Source: Luteipulveratus flavus (lineage in GTDB: Bacteria > Actinomycetota > Actinomycetes > Actinomycetales > Dermatophilaceae). From it: a stretch of 64,000 nt of DNA. The notes below the pieces were generated by a model that saw only the letters and a program-made list of their open reading frames with translations, made no database searches and was not told where the DNA came from. The DNA is taken from assembly GCF_029080175.1 (NCBI RefSeq), contig NZ_JARFJC010000017.1, one strand, 5' to 3'. Positions 47,352 to 55,301 of the stretch are shown piece after piece (position 1 is the first letter of the stretch; each line of letters starts with the position of its first letter). The position numbers and the translations under genes were made by a program.

Positions 47352-47876
47352 CCCACCCGGGCGCTCGCGGCTCAGCTCGACCCCGTCCAGCGGGCCGGCG
47401 CTGACCTGCCGGTGAGCCTCCGCGGGCGCTCCCAGCGCGACCACCACGAGAGCCCGGAGCACCGCGGGCGAGGTGACCACGAGCGCGAGTCCGTCGCCCT
47501 TGTGGAGGTCCAGCGACCCGCGTACGCGCGCGTGCAGCGCGGCGACGCTCTCACCGCCGTGGCCGTCGTACGCGGGGTCGCCGAGCCAGCGTTCGAGTGC
47601 CTGCGCGCCGTCGGTCGCCACGACCTCCTCCAGGCTCTTCCCGGACCAGCGACCGGCGTCGAGGTCGGCCCACGCGACGTCGCCCGATGCATTCACGCCG
47701 AGGACGGATGCCGTTGTTGAGCAACGCCGTTCGGGACCCGACGTCGCGCAGGTGAGGCGCCGTGAGAGCGGGCCCAGCTCCGGTACCGGCGACAGCTCGT
47801 CCTCGTCCAGCGGGAAGCGCGCGGTGCGCGTCGCGGCCGTCGGAGCGTGCGCGACGGCGAGCAGTCGGGACCCCAT
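47262..47876 (-). CDS. Histidine phosphatase-like protein, active site degenerate
   Basis: 204 residues. Histidine phosphatase superfamily by layout: LLAVAHAPTAATR at the N-terminus (normally xRHGxT), SGPERRCSTTA, the AWADLDAGRWSGKSLEEV segment and GGESVAAL. The first Arg is Ala; the second active-site His, expected in VVTHxxV, is Ser (VVTSPAVLRAL). It may be an inactive or altered relative of the alpha-ribazole phosphatase that finishes cobalamin assembly. AGGAGGAACGACG precedes ATG 47876. The last 90 bases lie antisense to the end of cobA. Confidence 0.78.
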   Translation of the reverse strand: MGSRLLAVAHAPTAATRTARFPLDEDELSPVPELGPLSRRLTCATSGPERRCSTTASVLGVNASGDVAWADLDAGRWSGKSLEEVVATDGAQALERWLGDPAYDGHGGESVAALHARVRGSLDLHKGDGLALVVTSPAVLRALVVVALGAPAEAHRQVSAGPLDGVELSRERPGGSGWSLVRLRPYPQWLQARDLADDRDGGSA

Positions 47877-47908
47877 CGTCGTTCCTCCTCAGCAGGTCGC
47901 GGCGCGCA

Positions 47909-48087
47909 TTGACCGCGCGGCTCGGCAGAGCATAGGTTGACCCTGCCCGCGACCACGGGAAGCCGGTGGGAATCCGGCGCAGTGGCGCTACTGTGTGGCC
48001 CTTTCCAGGGCCGAGTCAGACCCCGTCCGCGGCAGACATCGCGCACCGACCGGTGCCCGATCCGATTCTTTGGGACGCACCATCCCA
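47909..48087 (+). promoter_or_regulatory. Promoter and cobalamin riboswitch upstream of cbtBA
   Basis: TTGACC (47909-47914) and TAGGTT (47933-47938), 18 bases apart, form a likely promoter. The riboswitch spans about 47943-48036. P1 arms around CTGCCCGCG...ACGGG pair with CCCGTCCGCGGCAG, enclosing GGGAAGCCGGTGGGAATCC, GCGCTACTGTGTGG and GAGTCAGACC. A TGGGA/TCCCA stem (48071-48087) abuts the AGGAGG ribosome site of cbtB and may hide it. Expected to shut cobalt uptake when B12 is abundant. Confidence 0.85.
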
Positions 48088-48097
48088 GGAGGTCACC

Positions 48098-48319
48098 ATG
48101 GCTCAGCCTGCCGCTGTCAGCACCCCCACCACCGCCGTCGAGGTCCCCACGATCTCCGTGCGCCAGACGCTTCCCTGGCTCGCGTTCTTCGGCCTGGTCG
48201 CCCTGATCGCGATGTACTTCGTCGGTGCCGAGCAGGGTGCGACGCACCTGATCTCCGGCGCCGGCGTGCACGAGTGGGTCCACGACGGACGCCACCTGCT
48301 CGGCTTCCCCTGCCACTGA
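48098..48319 (+). CDS. cbtB: CbtB-type cobalt transporter subunit
   Basis: 73 residues with a single membrane helix (TLPWLAFFGLVALIAMYFVGA) and the family's His-rich C-terminus (GVHEWVHDGRHLLGFPCH), a probable cobalt-binding tail. AGGAGG lies five bases before ATG 48098. It is the first gene after the cobalamin riboswitch and 12 bases before cbtA. The short length is normal for CbtB. Confidence 0.93.
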   Translation: MAQPAAVSTPTTAVEVPTISVRQTLPWLAFFGLVALIAMYFVGAEQGATHLISGAGVHEWVHDGRHLLGFPCH

Positions 48320-48331
48320 GCGCGGCAGACG

Positions 48332-49117
48332 TTGCTGTCGGCCCGTCAGCTCCTGGTCTACGGGCTCATCGCCGGGTTCGTCGCAGGCCTGCTGGCCTTC
48401 GGCGTGGCCCGGACCGTCGGTGAGCCCTCCGTCAACGCCGCGATCGCGGTCGAGGAAGGCGCCCCCTCGACCACGCACTCGCACACGAGCTCCCCTGCTG
48501 CTCCTCACGATCACGGGGACGAGGACGAGCTCTTCTCCCGCGGCACCCAGTCGACCTGGGGGCTGCTCACGGCCACTCAGGTCTTCGGCACCGCCCTCGG
48601 CGGTCTCGCCGGCCTGATGTCCGCCCTCGCGATGGGTCGCATGGGCCGGTTGCCCCCGGAGGGCACCACCGCTGTGACGGTCGCGGTCGGCTTCGTCGCG
48701 GCGTACGCGGTCCCGTTCGCGAAGTACCCGCCGAACCCGCCCGCCGTGGGCGACCCCGACACCATCGCCGAGCGCACCACGACCTTCTTCGGGTTCATCG
48801 CGCTCAGCGTCGTGGTCGCGGTCGCGGCGGTGTACCTCGCCACGTACCTGTCCCGTCGTCATGGCGGATTCGTCGGCGTCGCAGCCGGATCCGCCGCGTA
48901 CGGCGTGGTCATGCTGGTCGCGGCGCGGCTCATGCCGACGTACCACGAGGTGCCGCACGACTTCCCCGCGACGACGCTGTACGACTTCCGGTTCGCCTCG
49001 TTCGCGACCCAGCTGACGCTGTGGGCGGGCATCGCCGTCGTGCTCGGTCTGCTGCTGGTACGCGCCACCCGGACGGCCCGCACGTCGGTTGTTCCTCGCG
49101 AGCTCCAGCCGGCATGA
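48332..49117 (+). CDS. cbtA: CbtA-type cobalt transporter subunit
   Basis: 261 residues, about five to six membrane segments. After the first helix there is an external loop rich in His and acidic residues (THSHTSSPAAPHDHGDEDE), probably metal-binding. Conserved family parts include YAVPFAKYPPNPPAVGDP and LPTYHEVPHDFPA-like sequence near the C-terminus. It starts with TTG at 48332, the only workable start before the first helix; the ribosome site is weak, so it may depend on coupling to cbtB. Its stop overlaps cobT as ATGA. Confidence 0.9.
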   Translation: MLSARQLLVYGLIAGFVAGLLAFGVARTVGEPSVNAAIAVEEGAPSTTHSHTSSPAAPHDHGDEDELFSRGTQSTWGLLTATQVFGTALGGLAGLMSALAMGRMGRLPPEGTTAVTVAVGFVAAYAVPFAKYPPNPPAVGDPDTIAERTTTFFGFIALSVVVAVAAVYLATYLSRRHGGFVGVAAGSAAYGVVMLVAARLMPTYHEVPHDFPATTLYDFRFASFATQLTLWAGIAVVLGLLLVRATRTARTSVVPRELQPA

Positions 49118-50151
49118 GCGCGCGCGTCGCCGCCGCGGTCGACCGGCGCGCGGTCGGGGAGGCTCGCGAGCGGCTGGCCGGGCTGGCCACTCCGCCCGGC
49201 GCGCTCGGCCGCCTCGGTGAGGCGGCCGTGTGGCTCAGCGGCGTCCAGGGCACCTGTCCGCCGCGACCGCCCTCGGACGTCCGTGTCGTCGTGTTCGCCG
49301 GCGACCACGGCGTGGCGCAGCACGGAGTCACCGCGTTCCCGTCCAGCGTGACCCCGCTCATGGTGCGGGCGTTCGTCGACGGCACGGCGGGTGTGTCGTC
49401 ACTGGCGCGGCAGCACGGTGCCCAGGTGCGCGTCGTGGACGTGTCGGTCGACGACGACCTGGCCGGCCTGCCGGCGGAAGTCACAGCAGGCAAGGTCGTG
49501 CGAGGCAGCCGGCCGATCCACCTGGAGGACGCGGTCAGCCCGCAGGCCTGCGAGCAGGCACTTGCGCTCGGTGCACGCCTGGCCGACGAGGCCATCGACG
49601 ACGGCGCCGACCTGCTCATCGGCGGCGACATGGGCATCGGCAACACCACCCCGTCCGCTGCTCTGATCGCGGCGTCCCTCGGCGTCCCCGCTGAACAGGT
49701 GGCCGGACGCGGTACGGGTGTCGACGACGAGGGGTTGGCCCGCAAGCAGCAGGTGATCGACCAGGCACTGCGTCGGGTCGGTGACCGTGCCGAGGACCCG
49801 CTCGTACGGCTCGCCGCTCTGGGTGGGGCGGACCTCGCCGCGCACACCGCGTTCCTGGCCCGAGCGGCCGAGCGCGGCGTCCCGGTGCTCCTGGACGGCG
49901 TCATCTCGGTGGCCTGCGCTCTGGTCGCCGAGGACCTCCAGCCGGGCAGCGTCGCCTGGTTCGCGGCCGGTCACCGCTCGCCCGAGCCGGCGCAGACCCT
50001 CGCCCTGGACAAGCTCGGCCTGCAGCCGCTGCTCGACGTCGGCCTGCGGCTCGGCGAGGGCTCCGGAGCCGTGGCGGCGCTGCCGCTGCTGCGTTCTGCG
50101 GCTGTGCTGCTGTCCGAGGTCGCTCTGCTCGCGGACGTGCTGGGTTCGTGA
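49114..50151 (+). CDS. cobT: Nicotinate-nucleotide--dimethylbenzimidazole phosphoribosyltransferase
   Basis: 345 residues. Activates the lower-ligand base to alpha-ribazole phosphate. Conserved VVVFAGDHGVAQHGVTAFPSSVT, LLIGGDMGIGNTTPSAAL, GRGTGVDDEGLARK, LDGVISVACALVA and the C-terminal catalytic-Glu motif LRLGEGSGAVAAL. The start overlaps cbtA by ATGA and its end overlaps cobD by GTGA, putting it in the riboswitch-controlled cbtBA-cobTD unit. Confidence 0.95.
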   Translation: MSARVAAAVDRRAVGEARERLAGLATPPGALGRLGEAAVWLSGVQGTCPPRPPSDVRVVVFAGDHGVAQHGVTAFPSSVTPLMVRAFVDGTAGVSSLARQHGAQVRVVDVSVDDDLAGLPAEVTAGKVVRGSRPIHLEDAVSPQACEQALALGARLADEAIDDGADLLIGGDMGIGNTTPSAALIAASLGVPAEQVAGRGTGVDDEGLARKQQVIDQALRRVGDRAEDPLVRLAALGGADLAAHTAFLARAAERGVPVLLDGVISVACALVAEDLQPGSVAWFAAGHRSPEPAQTLALDKLGLQPLLDVGLRLGEGSGAVAALPLLRSAAVLLSEVALLADVLGS

Positions 50152-51074
50152 GCGCACGCGCGGCCGGGCTGCTGCTCGGCTTCGCACTCGATCGGCTGCT
50201 GGGCGACCCGAGCCGCGGCCATCCGGTCGCGCTGTTCGGCTCACTCGCGAGGCAGCTGGAGGCCAGGACCTACGCGCAACGTCGGCTCAGGGGGGCGACG
50301 TTCGCGGGGGTCCTGGCCGGCGGTCCGGTCGTCGTGGGCGTCCTGCTCGAACGATCCGTACGGCGCCGGCCGGTGGCCGCAGCGCTGGCGACGGCCGCGG
50401 CCACGTACGTCGTCCTCGGCGGGCGCACACTCGAACGCGAGGCGCACGCGGTCGCCGCGCTGCTGGAGGCGGATGACCTCCCGGGCGCGCGGCGCCGGGT
50501 GACTCACCTGGTCGGCCGTACGCCTGACCGGTTGTCGGCTCAGGAGGTCGCGCGTGCGGCCGTGGAGTCGGTCGCGGAGAACACCTCCGACGCCGTCGTG
50601 GCGCCGTTGCTCTGGGGCGCGGTCGCGGGCGTGCCCGGCCTGCTCGGTTACCGAGCCATCAACACGCTGGATGCGATGGTCGGTCATCGCAATGAGCGCT
50701 ATGTCGAGTTCGGTTGGGGGAGTGCGCGACTCGACGACATGGCGAACCTCGCACCGGCTCGTGCCACGGCCCTTCTCGCCGGAGTGACGAGCGGCCGACC
50801 CGCCGAGGCCGTCCGGGTGTGGCGGCGCGACGCGAGGCAGCATCCGAGCCCGAACGCCGGGCCGGTGGAGGCGGCGTTCGCCGGCGGTCTCGGCGTCCGG
50901 ATGGGCGGGCGCAACTCCTACGACGGAGCGGTCGAGGACCGCGGCGAGCTGGGGGACGGGCCCGGCGCCGACGTGCCGGACATCCGTCGGGCGACCCACC
51001 TGGCCCGGCGGGTGGACGTTGCCGCGGCCGCTCTGACCGTGGCGCTGGCCGTCAGGCTGGGCCGCCTTCGCTGA
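50148..51074 (+). CDS. cobD: Adenosylcobinamide-phosphate synthase, CbiB type
   Basis: 308 residues, several membrane segments. Attaches aminopropanol (or its phosphate) to adenosylcobyric acid. Motifs: LLGFALDRLLGDPSRGHPVALFG near the start, AVESVAENTSDAVVAPLLWGAVAGVPGLLGYRAINTLDAMVGHRNERYVEFGWGSARLDDMANLAPAR (abbreviated by key blocks ENTSDAVVAPL, YRAINTLDAMVGH, FGWGSARLDD) and NAGPVEAAFAGGLGVRMGG. GTG start overlapping cobT. The 3' end overlaps cobK by 23 bases, tail to tail. Confidence 0.94.
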   Translation: MSARAAGLLLGFALDRLLGDPSRGHPVALFGSLARQLEARTYAQRRLRGATFAGVLAGGPVVVGVLLERSVRRRPVAAALATAAATYVVLGGRTLEREAHAVAALLEADDLPGARRRVTHLVGRTPDRLSAQEVARAAVESVAENTSDAVVAPLLWGAVAGVPGLLGYRAINTLDAMVGHRNERYVEFGWGSARLDDMANLAPARATALLAGVTSGRPAEAVRVWRRDARQHPSPNAGPVEAAFAGGLGVRMGGRNSYDGAVEDRGELGDGPGADVPDIRRATHLARRVDVAAAALTVALAVRLGRLR

Positions 51075-51807
51075 GCACCCAGGCCAGCGCGGCGTCCGAC
51101 GACGCCACGACCGGCACGTCGTCCCCGCCCGGCCACGCAGGTCGGCGCACGACGACCACGGGTACGCCGAGGTCGCGGGCCGCGTCGAGCTTCGGCTCGG
51201 TGTGGCTGCCGCCGGAGTCCTTCGTCACGAGTACGTCGATCTGGTTGCGCTGCAACAGCTCTCGTTCACCGTCGACGTGGAACGGGCCGCGGCTCCGGAT
51301 GACGCGCCACCCGGTGGGGAGGGCGATCGCCGGGTCGTCGACGACCCGGGCGAGCACGTCGTGCTCGCGCAGGGACGGCAGGAAGTCGGTCAGGTGCTGG
51401 CGTCCGGTGGTGAGCAGGACGCGGCGACCGAGGCGGGCCGCCGCGGCGCCGGCGGCGACATGGTCGTCGACCCAGTGCCAGCCGGCCGCTGCCGGGTGGT
51501 CGGCCCAGCCTCGGCGCGCGACCCGAAGGAGGCGCACCCCGACCTGACGGCAGGCGACGACCGCGTTGGCCGAGATCCGCGCCGCGAACGGGTGAGTCGC
51601 GTCCACGACGGCCGAGATGTGCTGGGTCAGCAGGTATCTCGACAGTCCGTCGACCCCGCCGAACCCACCGACGCGCGTCACCCCTTCGGGCAGCCGGGGT
51701 GCCTGCACGGCTCCGGCCAGTGACGACACGACATCGATGTCGCGGGCGATCAGCAGCCGTGCCAGGTCACGCGCCTCGCCCGTGCCTCCGAGCAGCAGGA
51801 CCGTCAT
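51052..51807 (-). CDS. cobK: Precorrin-6A reductase
   Basis: 251 residues. NADPH-dependent reduction of precorrin-6A to 6B. N-terminal LLLGGTGEARDLARLL, the middle VVDATHPFAARISANAV motif, LLTTGRQHL, and C-terminal VLVTKDSGGSHTEPKLDAARDLGVPVVVV. ATG 51807 overlaps the cobQ stop as ATGA, so it is coupled to cobQ. Confidence 0.95.
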   Translation of the reverse strand: MTVLLLGGTGEARDLARLLIARDIDVVSSLAGAVQAPRLPEGVTRVGGFGGVDGLSRYLLTQHISAVVDATHPFAARISANAVVACRQVGVRLLRVARRGWADHPAAAGWHWVDDHVAAGAAAARLGRRVLLTTGRQHLTDFLPSLREHDVLARVVDDPAIALPTGWRVIRSRGPFHVDGERELLQRNQIDVLVTKDSGGSHTEPKLDAARDLGVPVVVVRRPAWPGGDDVPVVASSDAALAWVLSEGGPA

Positions 51808-53300
51808 CGCGGACCCGCCGGCACGAAGGGGAGGCCTCTCGGCACGCCGCCGTCGATGAGCTCGACCAGGCGGTCACCGCCGATGTGCTCCTCGACCAGG
51901 TCGGCGAGCAGGTCAAGACGCCGCATCCGGGCCTCCGCGAAAGTCAGTGTCGGATCGGGCACGAACGTGGTCCGGCCGGCTGCCCGCGCGGCGTCGGTCA
52001 GCACGGCACGCCGGAACGCGTCGTGCTCCAACGACCCGTGCCACATCGTGCCTCGTACGCCGCCGGTCGCCGCGCCGTCGAGGAACGGCTCGGCGGCCGG
52101 TCCCGTGGTGATGCGGCCGTGGTGGATGACGTAGCCACCGACAGGGTGGCCGTCCCAGGTGTCGCTCACGAGGTCCAGGGCCTTGTCCGCTCCGAAGGTC
52201 GTGGTGATGTCGAGCAGGCCCAGCCCGTCGGCCCGAGAACCCGGATCACCTTCCACACCAGCAGGATCCGCGATGTCGTGGCCCAGCATCTGGCAGCCGC
52301 CGCAGATGCCGAGCACGTGGCGTCCGGACGCGGCTACCCGACGTACGGCCTCGTCCAGCCCACGCTCGCGCGCCCAGGCCAGGTCGCCGAGCGTGGAACG
52401 GGTGCCGGGCAGGACCACGAGGTCGGCGGCGTCGACGTCCTCGGGCCGGGACACGAAGCGCACGTCGACGTCCGGCTCCAACGAGAGTGCGTCGACATCG
52501 GTGAAGTTGCTGATGCGCGGGAAGGCGAGCACAGCCACCCGCAGGGCGTCGCCGGCGTCCCGGGGGAGCGGACGCTGGTCGAGCGCGACGGCGTCCTCGG
52601 AGTCCAGCCACAGCCCGTGCTGCCACGGCAGGACACCGAGGACGGGGCGACCGGTGAGGCGTTCCAGCTCGGTGGTCCCTGGCGCGAGGAGCGACACGTC
52701 GCCTCGGAACTTGTTGACCACGAACCCGGCCACCAGTGCTTGGTCCGCCCGGTCGAGCAGGGCCAGCGACCCGTACAGCTGCGCGAACACACCGCCCCGG
52801 TCGATGTCCGCGACGACGACCGTCGGGATCGCGTCGTGCTGCGCCAGCCCGAGATTGACGTAGTCCCACGCGCGCAGGTTGATCTCGGCGATGCCGCCCG
52901 CGCCCTCGCAGACCACCACGTCGTACCGCGAGCGCAGGTCGTCGTACGCCGCGAACGCCGCCTCCGCGAGGTGCGCACGGCCGCCCGCGTACTCGTTCGC
53001 CTCCAGCCGTCCGGCTGGTTCGCCCATGACGACGACGTGCGACCGGCGGTCGCTGCTGGGCTTGAGCAGGACGGGGTTCATGGCGGGCTCCGGCTCGGCG
53101 CCCGCGGCGACCGCTTGCACCCACTGGGCCCGCCCGATCTCGGCACCGGCGGCGGTCACCATCGAGTTGTTCGACATGTTCTGCGCCTTGAACGGCGCGA
53201 CCTTCACGCCCCGCCTCGACAGCAGGCGGCAGACCCCTGCGGTCACCACGGACTTGCCGGCGTCGGACGTCGTCCCGGCGACGAGGAGGCTTCCTGGCAC
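51804..53300 (-). CDS. cobQ: Cobyric acid synthase
   Basis: 498 residues. Glutamine-dependent amidation of the b, d, e and g side chains. N-terminal synthetase domain: VAGTTSDAGKS (P-loop-like, about 8-18), KAQNMSNNSMVT, EGAGGIAEINL, ADIDRGGVFAQLYG, VNKFRGD. C-terminal class I glutaminase-like domain: nucleophile Cys in LGICGGCQMLG and His in GTMWHGSLEHD. GTG start 53300; no strong ribosome site. Divergent from the ArsR-like regulator, sharing a 70-base control region. Confidence 0.96.
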   Translation of the reverse strand: MPGSLLVAGTTSDAGKSVVTAGVCRLLSRRGVKVAPFKAQNMSNNSMVTAAGAEIGRAQWVQAVAAGAEPEPAMNPVLLKPSSDRRSHVVVMGEPAGRLEANEYAGGRAHLAEAAFAAYDDLRSRYDVVVCEGAGGIAEINLRAWDYVNLGLAQHDAIPTVVVADIDRGGVFAQLYGSLALLDRADQALVAGFVVNKFRGDVSLLAPGTTELERLTGRPVLGVLPWQHGLWLDSEDAVALDQRPLPRDAGDALRVAVLAFPRISNFTDVDALSLEPDVDVRFVSRPEDVDAADLVVLPGTRSTLGDLAWARERGLDEAVRRVAASGRHVLGICGGCQMLGHDIADPAGVEGDPGSRADGLGLLDITTTFGADKALDLVSDTWDGHPVGGYVIHHGRITTGPAAEPFLDGAATGGVRGTMWHGSLEHDAFRRAVLTDAARAAGRTTFVPDPTLTFAEARMRRLDLLADLVEEHIGGDRLVELIDGGVPRGLPFVPAGPR

Positions 53301-53321
53301 CCGGGCACTGTAGTCGGGGAG

Positions 53322-53340
53322 TTATACAAGAGTCCTTGTA
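53322..53340. promoter_or_regulatory. Operator-like dyad before the ArsR-type gene
   Basis: TACAAG (53325-53330) and CTTGTA (53335-53340) around AGTC form a 16-bp dyad in the cobQ/regulator gap. TTATAC at 53322-53327 may be a -10 box, so a bound repressor would block transcription. Similar TACAAG-CTTGTA dyads suit autoregulating winged-helix repressors (inference). Confidence 0.6.
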
Positions 53341-53370
53341 CGCCTCGGGCGGCGCCGTGAGGATCGACGC

Positions 53371-54021
53371 ATGACTCGTCGTACCGCCGCTGAGAGACAC
53401 CGCGACACCGACCCCGGATCCTCGGAGTGGCCGCCGCGAGGCGCAGCCCTGGTCGAGGCGCTGACGGCCTTCCACCACCCCGTCCGACGACAGCTCTACG
53501 AGGTGCTGCTCGCCCACGGGCCGTGCAGCGTGGGCCGGCTGGCCGAGCTGACCGGACTGGCTCCCGGCTCGGTGAGTCACCACCTCAAGCCGCTGCACCG
53601 GCACGGGTTCATCGAGGCGGCCCCGGACGAGGCCCGCGACACCCGGGAGTCGTGGTGGCGCGCCTCGCGCCGCCGCCTGGCCTGGAGCGGGGACGACTTC
53701 GAGGCGGGCTCGGTCGCCCGAGAGGTCGGCGAGATCGCCGAGCGCGCCAACTTCGAGCACCAGACCCGGGCGGTCGTCGCCTGGCGACGCCACCGGCACG
53801 CGCTGCCTGCGCCGTGGAACGAGACCGGCTTCTCCAGCGACATGTTCGTCCGCGCCACGCCCGAGCAGCTGGGCGACCTGGAGGAGCGGCTCGACCAGGT
53901 GCTGCAGGAGTGGCGGGCGAGCTGTACGACGGACGAGGCCGCGCATCCGACCCCTGACCGCCTACCCGTACGCGTGGTCGTGCGGGGCTTTCCGAGCGAC
54001 CCGACCTGGAGCGAGCGGTGA
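53371..54021 (+). CDS. ArsR-like winged-helix transcriptional regulator
   Basis: 216 residues. A winged-helix DNA-binding domain at about 25-105: FHHPVRRQLYEVLLAHGPCSVGRLAELTGLAPGSVSHHLKPLHRHGFIE pattern in blocks (HPVRRQLYEVL, TGLAPGSVSHHLKPL, HGFIEAAP). The C-terminal half may sense a ligand but has no obvious metal-binding Cys pair. It is followed by an MFS pump overlapping as GTGA; a dyad lies upstream. The likely role is repression of the pump and of itself. Confidence 0.87.
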   Translation: MTRRTAAERHRDTDPGSSEWPPRGAALVEALTAFHHPVRRQLYEVLLAHGPCSVGRLAELTGLAPGSVSHHLKPLHRHGFIEAAPDEARDTRESWWRASRRRLAWSGDDFEAGSVAREVGEIAERANFEHQTRAVVAWRRHRHALPAPWNETGFSSDMFVRATPEQLGDLEERLDQVLQEWRASCTTDEAAHPTPDRLPVRVVVRGFPSDPTWSER

Positions 54022-55253
54022 CCGCCGCCGTGACCGAGGCGCCGGTCCTCATCGCCCAGCCGCCACCACCGGTCCGCCGGGACCGCATGGTGCAGGTGTG
54101 GCTGCTCACCGCGGCGCTGTCGTGGTTCGGCGACGCCCTCTTCGCCGTCGCGCTCGCCTGGACGGCCGTGCACCTGGTGTCGCCCGCCCTCGCGGGGCTG
54201 GTCGTCGCGGTCGAGATGGTCCCGCAGGCGCTGCTGGTGCTGGTGGGTGGCGTGCTGGCCGACCGGGTCGACCCGCGCCGGCTCCTGGTCCTGGGTCACG
54301 TCGGCCGGGCCGCGGTCCTGGTCGTCGGCACGGTGCTGTGGCCGCAGGTCGGCCCCTCGCCGGTCGTGCTCGTCGGGGTGGCGCTGTCGTTCGGGGTGAT
54401 CGCGGGCCTCACGATGCCGGCCGGGGCGACCCTCGCGCGGCAGCTGGTCCACGTCGACGACCTCGCGACGGTGTCCGGCTGGTCGCAGATCCTGGGACGG
54501 CTCGCGCGGCTGGCGGGCGCGCCCGTCGGCGCCGTCGTCGTCGCGCAGGCCGGCATGGGCGCGGCGATGCTGATGGATGCGGTGTCGTTCGCGGCGATGG
54601 CCGTCCTCCTGCTCGTCGTGGTCCGGCCGCGGTTCCGGATGCCGCGCTCGCCGCACGAGGGCTGGCGGTCCTCACTCGGCGGCGGGCTGTCCTACCTGCG
54701 CCGGGCGCCGGCCGCGCGGACCCTCGTCGTGGGCATCTGCGCGCTGAACGTCTTCATCGGACCGGTCATAGGAATCGGGGTCGCCCTGCGCGTCGCCCAC
54801 TCCGGGTGGGCCGCCACGTGGGTCGGTCTCGCCGAGGCGGTGTTCGGCGCGGGCGCCATCGCCGGGAGCGCGCTCGCGATCCGCGTACGGCCGGCCCACC
54901 TGGCGCGGGCGGGGTTCTGGGTACTGGTCGGGCAGGGCGTGGCGATCGTCGCGGTGGCGATGCCGGCGCGGGCGCCCTTGCTCGCCGGCATGGCCGGGAT
55001 CGGTGTTGCGGCGGGCCTGGCGTCGGTGTGGATCAGCACGGCCTATCAACGAGCTGTCGCGGTCTCCCATCTCGGCCGGGTCTCCTCGCTCAACCAGCTG
55101 GGCGACCTGCTGATCCTGCCGGTGACCACACCGGTGTTCGGTGCCCTCGTGAGCGGTGTCGGAGTGGGTTCCGCCATCGGGATCTTCGGTGCGGCGATGA
55201 CCGCGATGTGCCTCTGGTTCGCGACCCGACCGCTCATCCGCGCCCTGACCTGA
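54018..55253 (+). CDS. MFS efflux transporter
   Basis: 411 residues with about 12 membrane segments. It has the MFS loop GGVLADRVDPRRLLV after helix 2, and resembles macrolide/multidrug exporters of the MefA/EntS kind (ALSWFGDALFAVALAWTAVHL at the start). GTG start overlapping the regulator gene by four bases, so the two form one operon. Substrate unknown; a drug or siderophore exporter is the usual role. Confidence 0.88.
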   Translation: MTAAVTEAPVLIAQPPPPVRRDRMVQVWLLTAALSWFGDALFAVALAWTAVHLVSPALAGLVVAVEMVPQALLVLVGGVLADRVDPRRLLVLGHVGRAAVLVVGTVLWPQVGPSPVVLVGVALSFGVIAGLTMPAGATLARQLVHVDDLATVSGWSQILGRLARLAGAPVGAVVVAQAGMGAAMLMDAVSFAAMAVLLLVVVRPRFRMPRSPHEGWRSSLGGGLSYLRRAPAARTLVVGICALNVFIGPVIGIGVALRVAHSGWAATWVGLAEAVFGAGAIAGSALAIRVRPAHLARAGFWVLVGQGVAIVAVAMPARAPLLAGMAGIGVAAGLASVWISTAYQRAVAVSHLGRVSSLNQLGDLLILPVTTPVFGALVSGVGVGSAIGIFGAAMTAMCLWFATRPLIRALT

Positions 55254-55266
55254 CCGGCGCGAGGTA

Positions 55267-55295
55267 TTGCGCCCATATTCGAACATCTGTACGAT
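55267..55295 (+). promoter_or_regulatory. Promoter with LexA-like box before the DUF222-HNH gene
   Basis: TTGCGC (55267-55272), 17 bases, TACGAT (55290-55295), then six bases to the ATG at 55302, so the transcript is probably leaderless. Between and over these boxes is TCGAACATCTGTACGA (55279-55294), which differs at two places from the actinobacterial SOS-box form TCGAACATATGTTCGA. Binding of LexA would block the promoter. Confidence 0.65.
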
Positions 55296-55301
55296 ACCTG
55301 C

